Of a DNA stretch of 24,849 nucleotides, positions 11,342-20,256 are shown in pieces (position 1 is the first letter of the stretch; each line of letters begins with the position of its first letter). The translations under genes and the position numbers were made by a program. Source of the stretch: Legionella qingyii (GTDB lineage Bacteria; Pseudomonadota; Gammaproteobacteria; Legionellales; Legionellaceae); assembly GCF_003184185.1 (NCBI RefSeq), contig NZ_QHJG01000046.1:15992-40840 (forward strand). The letters run 5' to 3'. The notes beneath the pieces are model-generated. The model searched no databases. It saw only the letters and a list, made by a program, of their open reading frames with translations, and was not told where the DNA came from.

Positions 11342-11407
11342 CTGAAATCGACGATATTTTAAGTATTATTTAAAATCGATTACGTAATACTGTCGAATCA
11401 ACTTTGG

Positions 11408-11433
11408 TGGCATACGCTGTAGCGCGTATGCCA
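11408..11433. repeat. Perfect 10-bp inverted repeat between convergent genes
   Basis: The arms pair over 10 bp (printed letters TGGCATACGC / GCGTATGCCA) around a 6-base loop. It lies between the stop of the coiled-coil gene and the stop of the Sel1 gene and could terminate both. There is no T run on either side. The stem core resembles a group II intron domain V (CCGTATGCG ... CGCATACGG), but the catalytic AGC triad and bulge are absent. Confidence 0.75.
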
Positions 11434-11446
11434 TCACACTATCCTG

Positions 11447-11462
11447 CCCCAACACTCTGGGG
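11447..11462. repeat. Second hairpin, 5-bp G/C-rich stem
   Basis: Printed letters CCCCA / TGGGG pair around a 6-base loop, 13 bases from the larger hairpin. In restored + letters it reads GGGGTTGTGAGACCCC, followed by CTCCTCCTACTAC. The pair of hairpins may be an intergenic palindromic repeat unit, a bidirectional terminator, or the relic of a mobile intron end. Confidence 0.6.
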
Positions 11463-11504
11463 AGGAGGATGATGAGTTATTAGACGTTTTTATAGACCAA
11501 TATG

Positions 11505-12008
11505 AATAAAAAAGTAACGCAGTTATATTGGTTCTGCTATCTTGCGTAGTATTATTAAATCTCTGCGCCGGTAGGATATCATTATTCGACGAAAAAGTAT
11601 CAATTGCAGAGGTTTAAATAAGAGTCTTTTTGGTGAAAGTATGTAAGATGGCTACTCTATCATCATTACTCCCAATCTAAATATGAAACTGTAAAGAAAT
11701 TTCCGATTGCACATTTTGAAAAGACGAACAAAGTACAAAACCAGATGTGGTTTTGGTATAACTATTTTTATTGGTTGTATCATTAATCGTAGTTATAAAA
11801 GAGAGAGCGAATTAAAAAGCTTTTCTCTTTTACGAAAAAACATCATCTCTAGTCGAAAAAAGAGTAGTACTAATGTAGCTATCATGAGTCGATTTAGTAT
11901 TGTTCTGAACCGTAGTAGTATAAATTATAGTAAAAGACGCATGGGTTATTTAAAAAGTAATTTTATAGAAACTATTGGGAGCGGTTTTATTTAAAGACTT
12001 ATCAAGTA
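11505..12008 (-). CDS. Sel1-like repeat protein (167 aa)
   Basis: The start MNYSEIYFGEGYQRYFNEKF follows an AGGA site about nine bases upstream. Sel1-type helical hairpins are visible: YYVGYFYQYGFGVDQNMKQA then EKFYTLA, and LIGRMYESGF then YEKAAYYYRMAASLNYYDA. These short TPR-like repeats mediate protein contacts; in Legionella, Sel1 proteins such as LpnE and EnhC affect host interaction. This one has no signal peptide, unlike LpnE and EnhC, so it probably acts in the bacterial cytoplasm or is translocated. It is Tyr/Phe-rich and ends YRLGYIDAMKK. It diverges from the gene at 12317 and converges with the coiled-coil gene. Its specific role is unknown. Confidence 0.88.
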
Positions 12009-12316
12009 TTAATTATAGGAATAATCAAATACATTGTCGAAAACGGTTACCATGACATTAATTGTTATCTTACGAAAAAATTATTTAGTTCTAAATAAAG
12101 TCGAATTTCTAGTAACAATACAGGACACCGATAACAAATAAATAGCGTTAGTATTCAATAAATAATTATTAAGCGAATAAACAAATTATAAAAAGTCAAC
12201 TAGAATTTCTGTTTTTATTCGAGGATAACGCGGTGTTATTTCGGGGCACCAATAAATTGCCTGTATAAGTCACTTTTTACGATTTGATGCAGGAGGATTA
12301 AGTATTCGCTACGTTT
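12009..12316. other. Divergent intergenic region (308 bp)
   Basis: AT-rich spacer between the Sel1 gene and the membrane-tail gene, which point away from each other. It should hold both promoters. I see no coding frame and cannot assign -35/-10 elements with confidence. Confidence 0.6.
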
Positions 12317-13126
12317 TACTTTGATTTGTAAGTTTTGAATGAATTTCTTGAACACAGGATATGCTAGCAACCGAGAAGATTAAATTCGCAACTCCGATTT
12401 AGTTATAACAGGCTTTACTCTTTTCTTAAGTTTTCTGATCTTCGGTCATCACTACGATTGTTTGTTTTTTTTTACTAACGTAATAAATACCCACCTTGAT
12501 AAAGACGAGAATATCTTCTACTAAACTTGATATTGATATGTAAATTCGAAATAGGTTTACGACGATGATTTCTTTAAGATCTTCTTTATGGTTGTTTACA
12601 TAGATTTTAACTTCCTTAGATACATTATCCTTTATTTCGTAATAGTTTAGAAGGAGTTAATAAATTATCACTATATAAATTCCAACTCCTTTTCTATTAA
12701 TTATGTTTATTGGGGTATGGTAAGAAAGGATTTGAATTTCTCTTGCGGCTAGTTTAACTAGACAATCAATTTAAAACATAATTTATAAGTTTACTGAATC
12801 TCGTAAGACTCCAACTCTGACTGCTGAATCGAAACCAATTAAATTTTAAACTCTTTGGTCGTAGACAGCTTCGCCTATAACATTGAGGTAAGAGCTTATA
12901 GTCATACGTTTAAAATCCACCAAAATACCGGCATCAACCACGGCGACGCCAACACCAACGAAAACATCAAGAATTACGTCGTTGAAAACCATAACGTCCT
13001 AATTATTGTCGCCCATAGCCTTAGCGTCGTCGGGAAAGTCCACAACCCGATAAACGATGACCATGTATATCTTTAACAGTCAGTCGTGGACTAGTCAGAA
13101 ATCTATCGCAAAAACAAGGACAGATT
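12317..13126 (+). CDS. Unrecognised 269-aa protein with a C-terminal hydrophobic membrane region
   Basis: Starts MKLNIQNLLKELVSYTIVGS. Residues 1-190 are soluble, charged and Asn/Lys/Glu-rich. Residues about 197-250 form one long hydrophobic region (ILGGFMAVVGAAAVVVAFVV, then a Gly/Ala/Ile-rich stretch), enough for two membrane helices in a hairpin. A short polar tail ends SLDSVFVPV. There is no N-terminal signal peptide. A cytosolic domain with a C-terminal membrane hairpin is frequent among effectors that insert into host membranes, but an inner-membrane protein is equally possible. The ribosome binding site is weak. The stop codon lies inside a perfect hairpin (13121-13138). No family recognised. 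Confidence 0.85.
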
Positions 13127-13138
13127 GCACTCAATCTG
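13121..13138. terminator. Hairpin overlapping the stop of the 12317-13126 gene
   Basis: Restored letters GTCTAAC GTGA GTTAGAC form a perfect 7-bp stem with a 4-base loop; the TAA stop is within the 5' arm. It is followed by TGTAACAAAAC, not a T run, so it may protect the mRNA end rather than be a classical terminator. Confidence 0.5.
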
Positions 13139-13615
13139 ACATTGTTTTGTTTCCTCAAACCAAATTTAATTCACTTCAAAAAAATCCGAAGATGCGTATT
13201 CGACGGTTAGGACGATTACCTAATTGGTATTTGTTTTTTATCGGGAGGCTGGTTTCTCCTATTTATCTTTTTAACACTTGATAGATCATTCACCCAAAAC
13301 TCGATTTTACATTAACCGTACCAATTTATAAAATTTTAATAAGGACTAGCCATATCTTTGTCTTCTTTTACCAAATGGAACTCTAAATTAAATTAACGAC
13401 GTTAAATACTAAAACTCTAAATTTCGACAATCCGTTCTCAGAAAATAACACGAAAGTATTTATGGAGTAACTTCTTGCGCTTATATCCGAATTAAAAATA
13501 GTAACTTAAGTAGGACGAAACAGGAGATGGGAAGTTTTGGTTACCGTTAGAAAAGACAACCTAAAATACGTAATGATAATAATTTCGCGTTTAAAGTAAT
13601 TATGATTTTTTGCAA
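13127..13615. other. 489-bp intergenic region without a convincing gene
   Basis: It lies between two convergent genes. Only short frames occur. One in the '-' direction encodes a 22-aa peptide starting MNSMIKIKPIFAFF; another short open piece contains MVNPLAGLAAYA and a hydrophobic stretch. These might be debris of a membrane-protein gene, but no family can be named. Confidence 0.5.
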
Positions 13616-14620
13616 AATACTGTCATGCTAGTGGTCTATCCAATTTATATTTCGAGGTAAGTTTTCGTTGCGGAATTAAAATTAAGGCGCTCAACTTTAT
13701 AATTTAGAATTGGTACGACATCGTTATATCCAATGTTCTTATGGACATTCGTGATAAGATCTTCCGAGGGTTCCCCAATCCTCATAAGGATTACGTCCTT
13801 CATTACATGGAACTTTTTGGTAACGAGGCCAATACAACGGTTTTCGTTCTCATAGAACCGCGAAAGAGTGGGTTTAGTGCGATAAGTGAAAAAGACCATT
13901 AAGACAACGATACCCTTACTGCTCGTTACTATCTTCGTTTTGTCCATACGGGTCTCTCAATCGGCGGACAACATAGGGTACTTATTTAGGAAAACGTGAG
14001 TTATGATTATTCTGATTCGGTTTTTCATTAACTTAATTTTAACAACATTCCAACCAAAATTTTGGGTCAAATCGCTAATTGTTACCAAGTAAACACTAGT
14101 GACGTACCGGTAGAAGATGGTTACGGAATCTCCGGGACTTGCACTCGTTGTCCATTTATTTTATTTCCTCTTATTCTTACTACGTTTTATTTTATGCGTA
14201 CATCAAACCAAGATTACCTTCTTTGTAGCGATTCCGTCGGTTTCATTTCCGCTGATTCTTTTTTGAGTACAGGGCAAGTTTTGGTCAGCGAAGACCACAA
14301 TATATAGGTAATTAAGGAGCAAAGAATTACTGACTTTTTCGGTATTATTTTCAACTATTCCAACTATTGTAATTGCCTCGTGGATCTTAACGCGGATGTG
14401 ATTAAAGAAGTAATTGAACGGATAGTCGTCAAGGACGTTAATAACGATTTTAGCCATGCCATCAAAGACCTTCACGCCATCTATAACGACGTTTATAACT
14501 CGGTCAATGTGGCCAACTTTATAGATAAAAAAGTGGTTTCATGAGGTCGCGTAATCTTTTATTAACGCGACTTTAATTCTACTCTTAGTCGTAATTATTA
14601 TTGAGTTTGGTGTATATGTA
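13616..14620 (-). CDS. Sodium/calcium exchanger-like membrane protein (CaCA superfamily, 334 aa)
   Basis: Starts MYMWFELLLMLILI with a GAGGG site seven bases upstream. It is largely hydrophobic, about 9-10 membrane helices in two halves. Each half has an alpha-repeat-like motif: FAAISTALPETTVPILAIIA with SVGAILGAPLML in the first, and VIPIATELPEKVNSVIWVRK with GNITGAMVFQGTLLPALGI in the second. In CaCA proteins these repeats face each other and carry the acidic ion-binding residues. It should exchange Ca2+ for Na+ or H+ across the inner membrane; the ion pair is not decided by sequence. It is the last of four same-direction genes and starts 79 bp after the CoA-binding gene. Confidence 0.9.
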
Positions 14621-14699
14621 TATTATAGGGAGTTGAACGTCGGTTAAATAAGTAGGTATTCACAAAAAAATCTATATAAGCCCCAAGTGAATGTTTTAA

Positions 14700-15101
14700 A
14701 ATTACAGGTTGTATTAAATCTCATTGATTTTATGTTCCGGGAAAACGTTATTGTAATTAAAATACTACCAATGTGCGAAGTTACCGACTCAGTGAAAGAC
14801 GGGGTCCGACGTAGGTTTATAAAAATTAAGAAAAAAATTAACGGAGAAGTTGTTAAAAGAGTCATTATTTTCTGCCTCAATATTACCTTTATGAAAGTTG
14901 GAGTAGCCCATTAAGTGAATGACTTACATAATGTCTGTAGGGAAGTTAACATAGAAGAACGCCTAAATGTCCTATTTGAAAAAAGAATAAGAGTTCTATT
15001 GTCGCATTTTGGAATAACGGTATAAAACGGGCTAATCTACTTCGGGGTTATTGTCGTTTTCGAAAACTGACCTTTTTACAAAGTTAAACTACTAAATAGT
15101 A
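14700..15101 (-). CDS. CoA-binding domain protein (YccU-like, 133 aa)
   Basis: An AAGGTG site precedes the start MINHQIETFFQSKAFAVIGA. The Rossmann-type nucleotide loop AVIGASSNRAKYGNKV and the following strand KKVYPVNPQ are typical of the small CoA-binding family. Later motifs fit too: IIT.S penultimate strand, NIWMQPGAES and NVIAKGPCILV. The length matches single-domain members. They bind CoA or acyl-CoA as free-standing domains; the exact cellular role is not established. Gaps to the genes on both sides (87 and 79 bp) are compatible with one transcript. Confidence 0.9.
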
Positions 15102-15188
15102 TCATCAAAGTGGAATTATCAAATGTAAATGAATTAAATCGTCACTTATAACTAGGTAGTATAAAAATATGTCGATAGTTAAACTATT

Positions 15189-15509
15189 AGTATTGTAAAA
15201 AGGTTAAAGTTGTAGTGCGCCTAGTGAAAGTACTACCAGCCCTCGTGCTTTACCTTACGGTATGAGTGGGTAGCAACTTATAGGTTAGACAAGGTAGCGA
15301 AAACTGCGAAATAGTTGCTCGTTTTATAGAACTTGTTGTCCTTCCTATAGTTATTATCCAAAACGTGAATTAGGACCGTGACTGCAACTCGGCTATACTA
15401 CGTAAAGCTACGTTAACAGGGGGTCAGGAACGAAATAAACTACCCGAAGACGACGTTTTTCAAGTCCGGTATCACCTAATATCCTTTGTTGAAGTTGCTA
15501 AGATAAGTA
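15189..15509 (-). CDS. GrpB/UPF0157 family protein, C-terminally truncated (106 aa)
   Basis: Starts MNRIVEVVSYNPLWPELFAA and contains the signature EMHHIGSTSVPGLSAKPIID of the GrpB (UPF0157) family, a nucleotidyltransferase-like fold. Family members usually run to about 170 residues, with a further segment after the 'GIPFR.YF.' region. Here the sequence follows the family to EYGIPFRAPDHHESDPRD and stops at GKML. The second half is missing, so this is probably a truncated allele with doubtful activity. A short natural variant cannot be excluded. It precedes the CoA-binding gene by 87 bp. Confidence 0.85.
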
Positions 15510-15656
15510 CTAAAACAAGCTAATCCAAAGTTTTAACACTTAGTATGGAATCTCTCTGTAATGTGAGTTTACTCGTATTAGGAAAAAGACATCGATCGCT
15601 TATCCGCCATCAACCTAAAAAAATAAAATTCCGGCACAAATTGGATAGTTTTAAAA

Positions 15657-16442
15657 GATGTACAACAAGTAGAAACAAGAAAAGCAAAGTCAAAGGAGAG
15701 AACGTCATACATTATAAGAAAAATGGGTCAAAAAATTAAATTATATCACGCCAGGGAGGGTTATTTGGAAAAACGTCCTAAGCGTGACGTACTTTCAGAC
15801 TATTACAAAAAAACAGTTACGACTATCGAGGGGCGATTGAAGTCAAAAAAAATGCAAGAAATCATTAGGCAATGTGCGATTTGTAGCACATTTACCTAAC
15901 GTAACTAAATAATTTACTTTAACGTAGTTTTGAAGGAGATGGACGAAAAGACCTAACCATAACACGTAGGTCACCGGTACCCACTGCGAAAATAAAAAAT
16001 TTTACGGTTGTAGCGCCCAATTATATTAAGCTGCAAGGAAAAATGACGTGACTTAATATTTAAGTAGCCAGTTTAACAAGAGTATTTAGCGTAGTTTAGG
16101 TTCATTTGCATTTATGAACTGCTCAAAGGGTTCTACCTGTAGGTCTTATTTTGCTCCTCAAGAATTGCCAAAACCTGCTTCAGCTTAATTGAGTGAATGT
16201 AGTTTTCAAGGTTTATAACCTATCTGTCTTTATATTAGTACTAGAACTTAATCCATCAATTTTAGTTGTCTAAAAGGTAACTGGTCCTAATGAAGATGGA
16301 GTCATACTCCTTGAGGTTTGCTGAGTTATTCTAGAAATTAGCTTCAAAAAACTCGGTTTCATACTCACTTCGTGAAAAATGCGAAGAGGTCTCCTTAATT
16401 TAGTAAATTAAGTAGTATTTTAGCATTTGAATTACTCTAGTA
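15657..16442 (-). CDS. Mut7-C RNase domain protein with ubiquitin-like N-terminus (261 aa)
   Basis: The N-terminal 80 residues (MISLSLRFYDELNDLIPLEK ... VILVNGKSVDFNYLIQDHDY) resemble the beta-grasp (ThiS/ubiquitin-like) domain that precedes Mut7-C in many bacteria. The PIN-like nuclease core follows: FILDVHLGKLVKYLRLLGFD (catalytic-type Asp) and RIILTRDVGIL. A zinc ribbon completes it: Cys187-Cys190 (RCLACNG) and Cys220-Cys223 (CESCKKVYWEGPHY). This order is diagnostic. The family is predicted to be RNases; a substrate is unknown. It is divergent from the OTU gene (195-bp spacer) and heads the four-gene '-' direction set. The C-terminal tail is Lys/Glu/Thr-rich. No strong ribosome binding site is seen. 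Confidence 0.92.
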
Positions 16443-16637
16443 TTAAACTAATTCGACAAACGATAAAGTTAATTACCGTGTTTTAGACTTTTTTTTAATC
16501 TTGTGATAGTAAGCCGGAAAATTTTTAACGTCTTCGTAAGAGAGTAAACTATATTTAGAAATCTAATAGGTAATAAACTATATAATATCATGTGGAACCA
16601 ATAAACAATAAAACATATTGTTAAATATTCAAAATAA

Positions 16638-18044
16638 TACGGATTTAATTTATTTCATCTATTGTCGTCGCTACCTTTAACAGAAATAATACGGATACCG
16701 TAGAGTAACTACATAGTGAACGCATTTTTACCTCTCTCTCGCCTTCGTCTCTCGTATAAATGGTCCGACCCTAATTTAGGACGTCTTTTTCGTTTCGAAA
16801 AAATAAATAATCCTTTACTTTTTTTATTTGGTAAATGCGGCGATGTATATTTTTCTTAATAGCTCGGATATGAACCAAGACGGAACTCTGTAATACGACG
16901 TTTATACTGAGCTCTCTTGAAAAATCTTTTAGGGTTTCCAAGTAGGGATATATGTCGTTGGTTAATACCATACTAAAAAGAAAAGTTTTTTTACGAATTT
17001 GTTTTTCTCGTAGGACGAGAAAAGAACAAACTTAGTCTATCAAAACTATTACTTTTGATATTATGTCGTCTTTATAAATTTCAGCTTTTGTACAGATCTC
17101 TTTACGTACGTAAATACTCGCGCTTTAAGCTTCTTTAATATTTATAAAAGCTAGTACTTACCAAACGTCTTGTTTCTCTTGGATTTAGTGAACGACTCTA
17201 GCCCTTGATGTACAAGGTAAATTTCGTCGTAGATTGTCTACATTAGCCTCTTTACTGACATCGCAAAAAGGACTTTCTTCTTGTGTTCTTAGAACTCCGA
17301 ATATAAGCAGTAAATTCATGATTAATGTCTACCCCCTGTCTTCTTTGGAATTACGACTACGTAACATTTGAGGTCCCTCTTTATGCGCTCGCCTAACTGC
17401 TACCGGTACATCGTTATGCGATGCTCTGGGGATACCGCAACGTTTAAATAGCACTGCCTTGTGGAATAAAAAGTAGTCTCCTTGTACCATGAGGTCTATA
17501 ATAAAATTTATTGAGTCCGTTATGAGTAACCAAGAGAAACTAATTGAGACTTAAGATGAGCTAATTATCGCTTGTATAAGACTCTTTACTAGATAATCTA
17601 TATCATCCTAAATTACGTATATACGTTTTTTACAACCTTTTCCCTCTGCTAGACCTTTTTTGCCTATTTTGTCGTTCACTACTTTATATAGATGAAGTAT
17701 TTTCTAATTGACTTCTTTTTCTTTTTAAAGATCGAGTTCTGAGAGCCTAGTGTGCTTTTCTTAAGCGTCGGCGTACATTGTGAGATAATAGTCTGGGATT
17801 ACGTTGCTTCCTTAATGTTTTTGTTATGCCACGTCATCTATAGGATTTGTTATATTATTTGACGGAAATAGAGTATCAATGTAAACTGAAATCATTAAAC
17901 GAAAACCCATTGAAATTACACTAATTAGGAAATCCTTAGTTAAGTTACAAAGTAGCTCACTTGTGGGATTTTTGTAGTAATTTTTATAGTGAAAATCTGA
18001 ATCTTTTGTCACTTTAAGAACTATTATTGTTAGTTAATCCTATT
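16638..18044 (+). CDS. OTU-type cysteine protease (468 aa), candidate deubiquitinase effector
   Basis: The protein starts MPKLNKVDNSSDGNCLYYAY. DGNCLYYA at residues 12-19 is the OTU active-site loop, with Asp12 and nucleophile Cys15. The partner His is in NNSGNTHWFSLIN (His297). The 280-residue gap between them is much longer than in minimal OTU domains and is mostly helical-looking, rich in Lys, Glu, Met and Phe. Legionella Lot-family OTU deubiquitinases also carry a large helical insert between the Cys loop and the His. A C-terminal helical extension of about 150 residues ends in an Asn/Leu-rich tail. No signal peptide. The protein probably cleaves ubiquitin from host proteins after translocation; linkage preference is unknown. 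It is convergent with the 18102-19088 gene (57-bp gap). Confidence 0.88.
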
Positions 18045-18097
18045 GGTTCTTAATAGAGACTCACTGCATCAACTTAAAAATAATTTATTTAAGGAGT

Positions 18098-18155
18098 AAA
18101 AAATACCTATCGCTCTTTCTTGTATGAGGACTACTACAAGAAGTAGAAGTTATTA
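18098..18155. repeat. Direct repeat copy A (58 bp, acidic-tail coding)
   Basis: Covers the last 17-18 codons of the 18102-19088 gene plus the bases past its stop. It matches 23668-23725 at 50 of 58 positions by hand alignment, including an unbroken GGACTACTACAAGAAGTAGA in printed letters. Confidence 0.85.
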
Positions 18156-19088
18156 GTCAGACCGCAAACATACAAGAGGTCCGAGCTCGTTCTCGGAAGA
18201 TCGTTCGAGTATCTATCTCTTGCATAATAACCTTATGAAACTTTTCGCTTTATTTACGGAAAGAAAAAAATTTTTTACCAGACTCGACAAATTTTATACC
18301 TTGCGGTTCGAGGAAAAAACGAGTGCTAGGTTGAGTAATTAATATAAAAGGTTCGGATTTTCTATAGGGAGAAACGCAAGAAATTCCCTCTCTAACCCAT
18401 TGTTAAAAAGGACGTCGGTAACTAGTTAGAGACGGAGTGAAGAAGAGAAAAAACTTTCCATTAGCTCTAGTAATACACGACTATAAAGTTTGTTTCATCA
18501 GCCGAAAAATACTCCTAACTTTGACTTCATACATTGAACATGCGGTCTTTCGAAGAACGTTAAAAGGACCTTTAAAGAATCGAGTAGACGTCATCCGCAA
18601 AGTAGTTCTTCGTTAAATCACTCCTTGTAGAAATTGAGTATTCGTGTCGAAGAGGAAAGTGTACGGAGAAGTGGTAGAGATCAATAGCACGGGAATTCAA
18701 GTTTTATCCATTTGTTCACTTTTCCATTATTTAGTACTTCGAGTTAGAAACTTAAATATCTTGGAAAATGTAAATTTTTACTGACATCCCAAAATAAAAA
18801 GAATAGTTATATAAATTATCAATTTGATTTCGAAGGAAAGGGCAGTCCACGGGTAAGTTCTATATTAAAGGGATAGAAACGAACGCGGGTTCTCGCTGGG
18901 CCTAGTAAACCACCATACTGTTTTAGAAGTAGAAGTTTATCAGCACTACCGTTTAAGAGGAGTGACGTAAGACCATCTAGTGCATCGGACATCTCTGTGT
19001 ATCCCTGAAAGAGTATTAGTAAAGGCTGAAAAGCTCTCCAATTATATAGCAAACCTCATATACCAAAATCTAGAAATTCAAAACAGTA
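18102..19088 (-). CDS. Unrecognised 328-aa protein with acidic C-terminal tail; candidate effector
   Basis: The start MTKLKDLKPYTPNDILTSRK has a GGTGG site just upstream. It is a soluble mixed alpha/beta protein: beta-rich about residues 60-140 (KIGKLYLEWAPDGKGSFSLT) and helical about residues 200-290. No signal or membrane segment. The tail LIIEDEEHHQEYVLSRYP has an acidic cluster near the C-terminus, like the E-block translocation signal of Dot/Icm substrates. The final 58 bp recur at 23668-23725, where the rest of the gene is absent. Cys residues are scattered (CLYR, ECSEEN, ACERRSCAYE). No family recognised; the effector role is inferred from the tail and neighbourhood. Confidence 0.83.
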
Positions 19089-19342
19089 AAAGGTGGCAAA
19101 AGCTACTACTAATACATATATTAAATGTGGTTCACTTAATAAAACCATTATATCGCGATAACTTTCTATTTAAAAGGTTTTACCTTTATTAAATTTTTTT
19201 CTATTACCTGTTTTCACTAAAGTTACTTAAATAGGAGCTAAACAAGTACGGTGAGCGATAATGACATATAATTAATATGTGAACCACCCAATAGCTTCTA
19301 AGAAGAGTTCTATAAATATGGTAAGAATAGTAAGGTATTATA
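19089..19342. other. Intergenic spacer (254 bp)
   Basis: AT-rich spacer between two '-' genes, long enough for a separate promoter for the 18102-19088 gene. Two 9-base blocks reading CACCAAGTG and CACTTGGTG in the '-' direction form a widely spaced inverted repeat. No coding frame stands out. Confidence 0.4.
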
Positions 19343-20245
19343 AGTATTAGATAATACTTCGCGAGGTTTATATCGGTTCGGAACTCATGCTTTGGTCATA
19401 AATAGAAGTGGTTATTGTATGCAAAGTTCAGGCCCTTAGCGGACTTATAACCTCATGGGACAACATATTTTTATCGAGAAGGGTCACTACATTACGAGAA
19501 AGTATAGAGACCTTCCTCATTGGTCTTATTTCGGTAGTCCTTATTAAAACTGATTAACAGATTATTTTAGGTGATACAGGAAAAGAAAAAGTTAAGGCAA
19601 GAGATGGGGATTTTCTATCCCTTGTTTTCGTCATAGTTTTCGGACAAAAACTAGTGATTCATAAACCAGATAACAGGGGTGTACTTTGACTTACAAAAAT
19701 AGTTCAAGTTTTAATCAAACTTAAAACCTAACTTATCGTGCGACATGGTCATGGTCGTATATCACTTATATTTAGGCAGAATTTCTTAACCCTATTTAAT
19801 AGGTCTTATTTTTTAATCATTTAAAAGGTATCCCGTTTCATTGATTGCCACCTATGGTTGTACATTCGCGTAGATTATTAAGTGGTTAACTACCATTACC
19901 TAAAGGAGCTATTAGTATGAGTGCTATTTCTATTATAAAGAATTTACGAAAGTAGGTGCGTTAACATTACCCTAGGAATAGTTTTCGACATTGACTAAAA
20001 CGCGGGCGGTTGCGTTTATTTTTTGACGATAAAGGTTTTGGTCCCTAGTGGTTCTGTAAAAAGGGAAGCTACAGTCTAGCATATAGTATCGCTAAAAAAA
20101 CTAAGGGCCAGTTTCGTCTACTATTTTTCGCGAGTCGGGGGTACCCCATATAAACTTGGAGAAATAATAGTCTCTCAGAACAATATGCGGACAGGTTCTA
20201 GGTAAAGAAAAGAACGAACGAATTTTATCAAAGTATTCGACTGTA
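19343..20245 (-). CDS. SAM-dependent methyltransferase-like protein (300 aa)
   Basis: Starts MSAYETILSKQEKKWILDRR, with AGGA six bases upstream and only 11 bp after the acyltransferase stop, so the two are almost certainly co-translated. A Rossmann-like nucleotide loop is seen at about residues 63-85: GKNVLVIPGFGNSSFLFALA, then KSVTAFDKDP, where the Asp would bind the SAM ribose. A later segment, KIIPDGFILVTPSRD, fits strands 5-6 of class I methyltransferases. No membrane span apart from a hydrophobic patch (TNFLFWIIYP). The fold call is moderate: aminocarboxypropyl transferases and other SAM users share this pattern. With an acyltransferase partner it may modify a lipid or surface polysaccharide. 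Confidence 0.75.
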
Positions 20246-20256
20246 TTTTAAGGATC

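Noticed and set aside
11401..11475. Group II intron domains V and VI
   Set aside because: The stem resembles domain V but lacks the catalytic AGC triad and the two-base bulge, and no intron reverse transcriptase is present, so only a hairpin pair is annotated.
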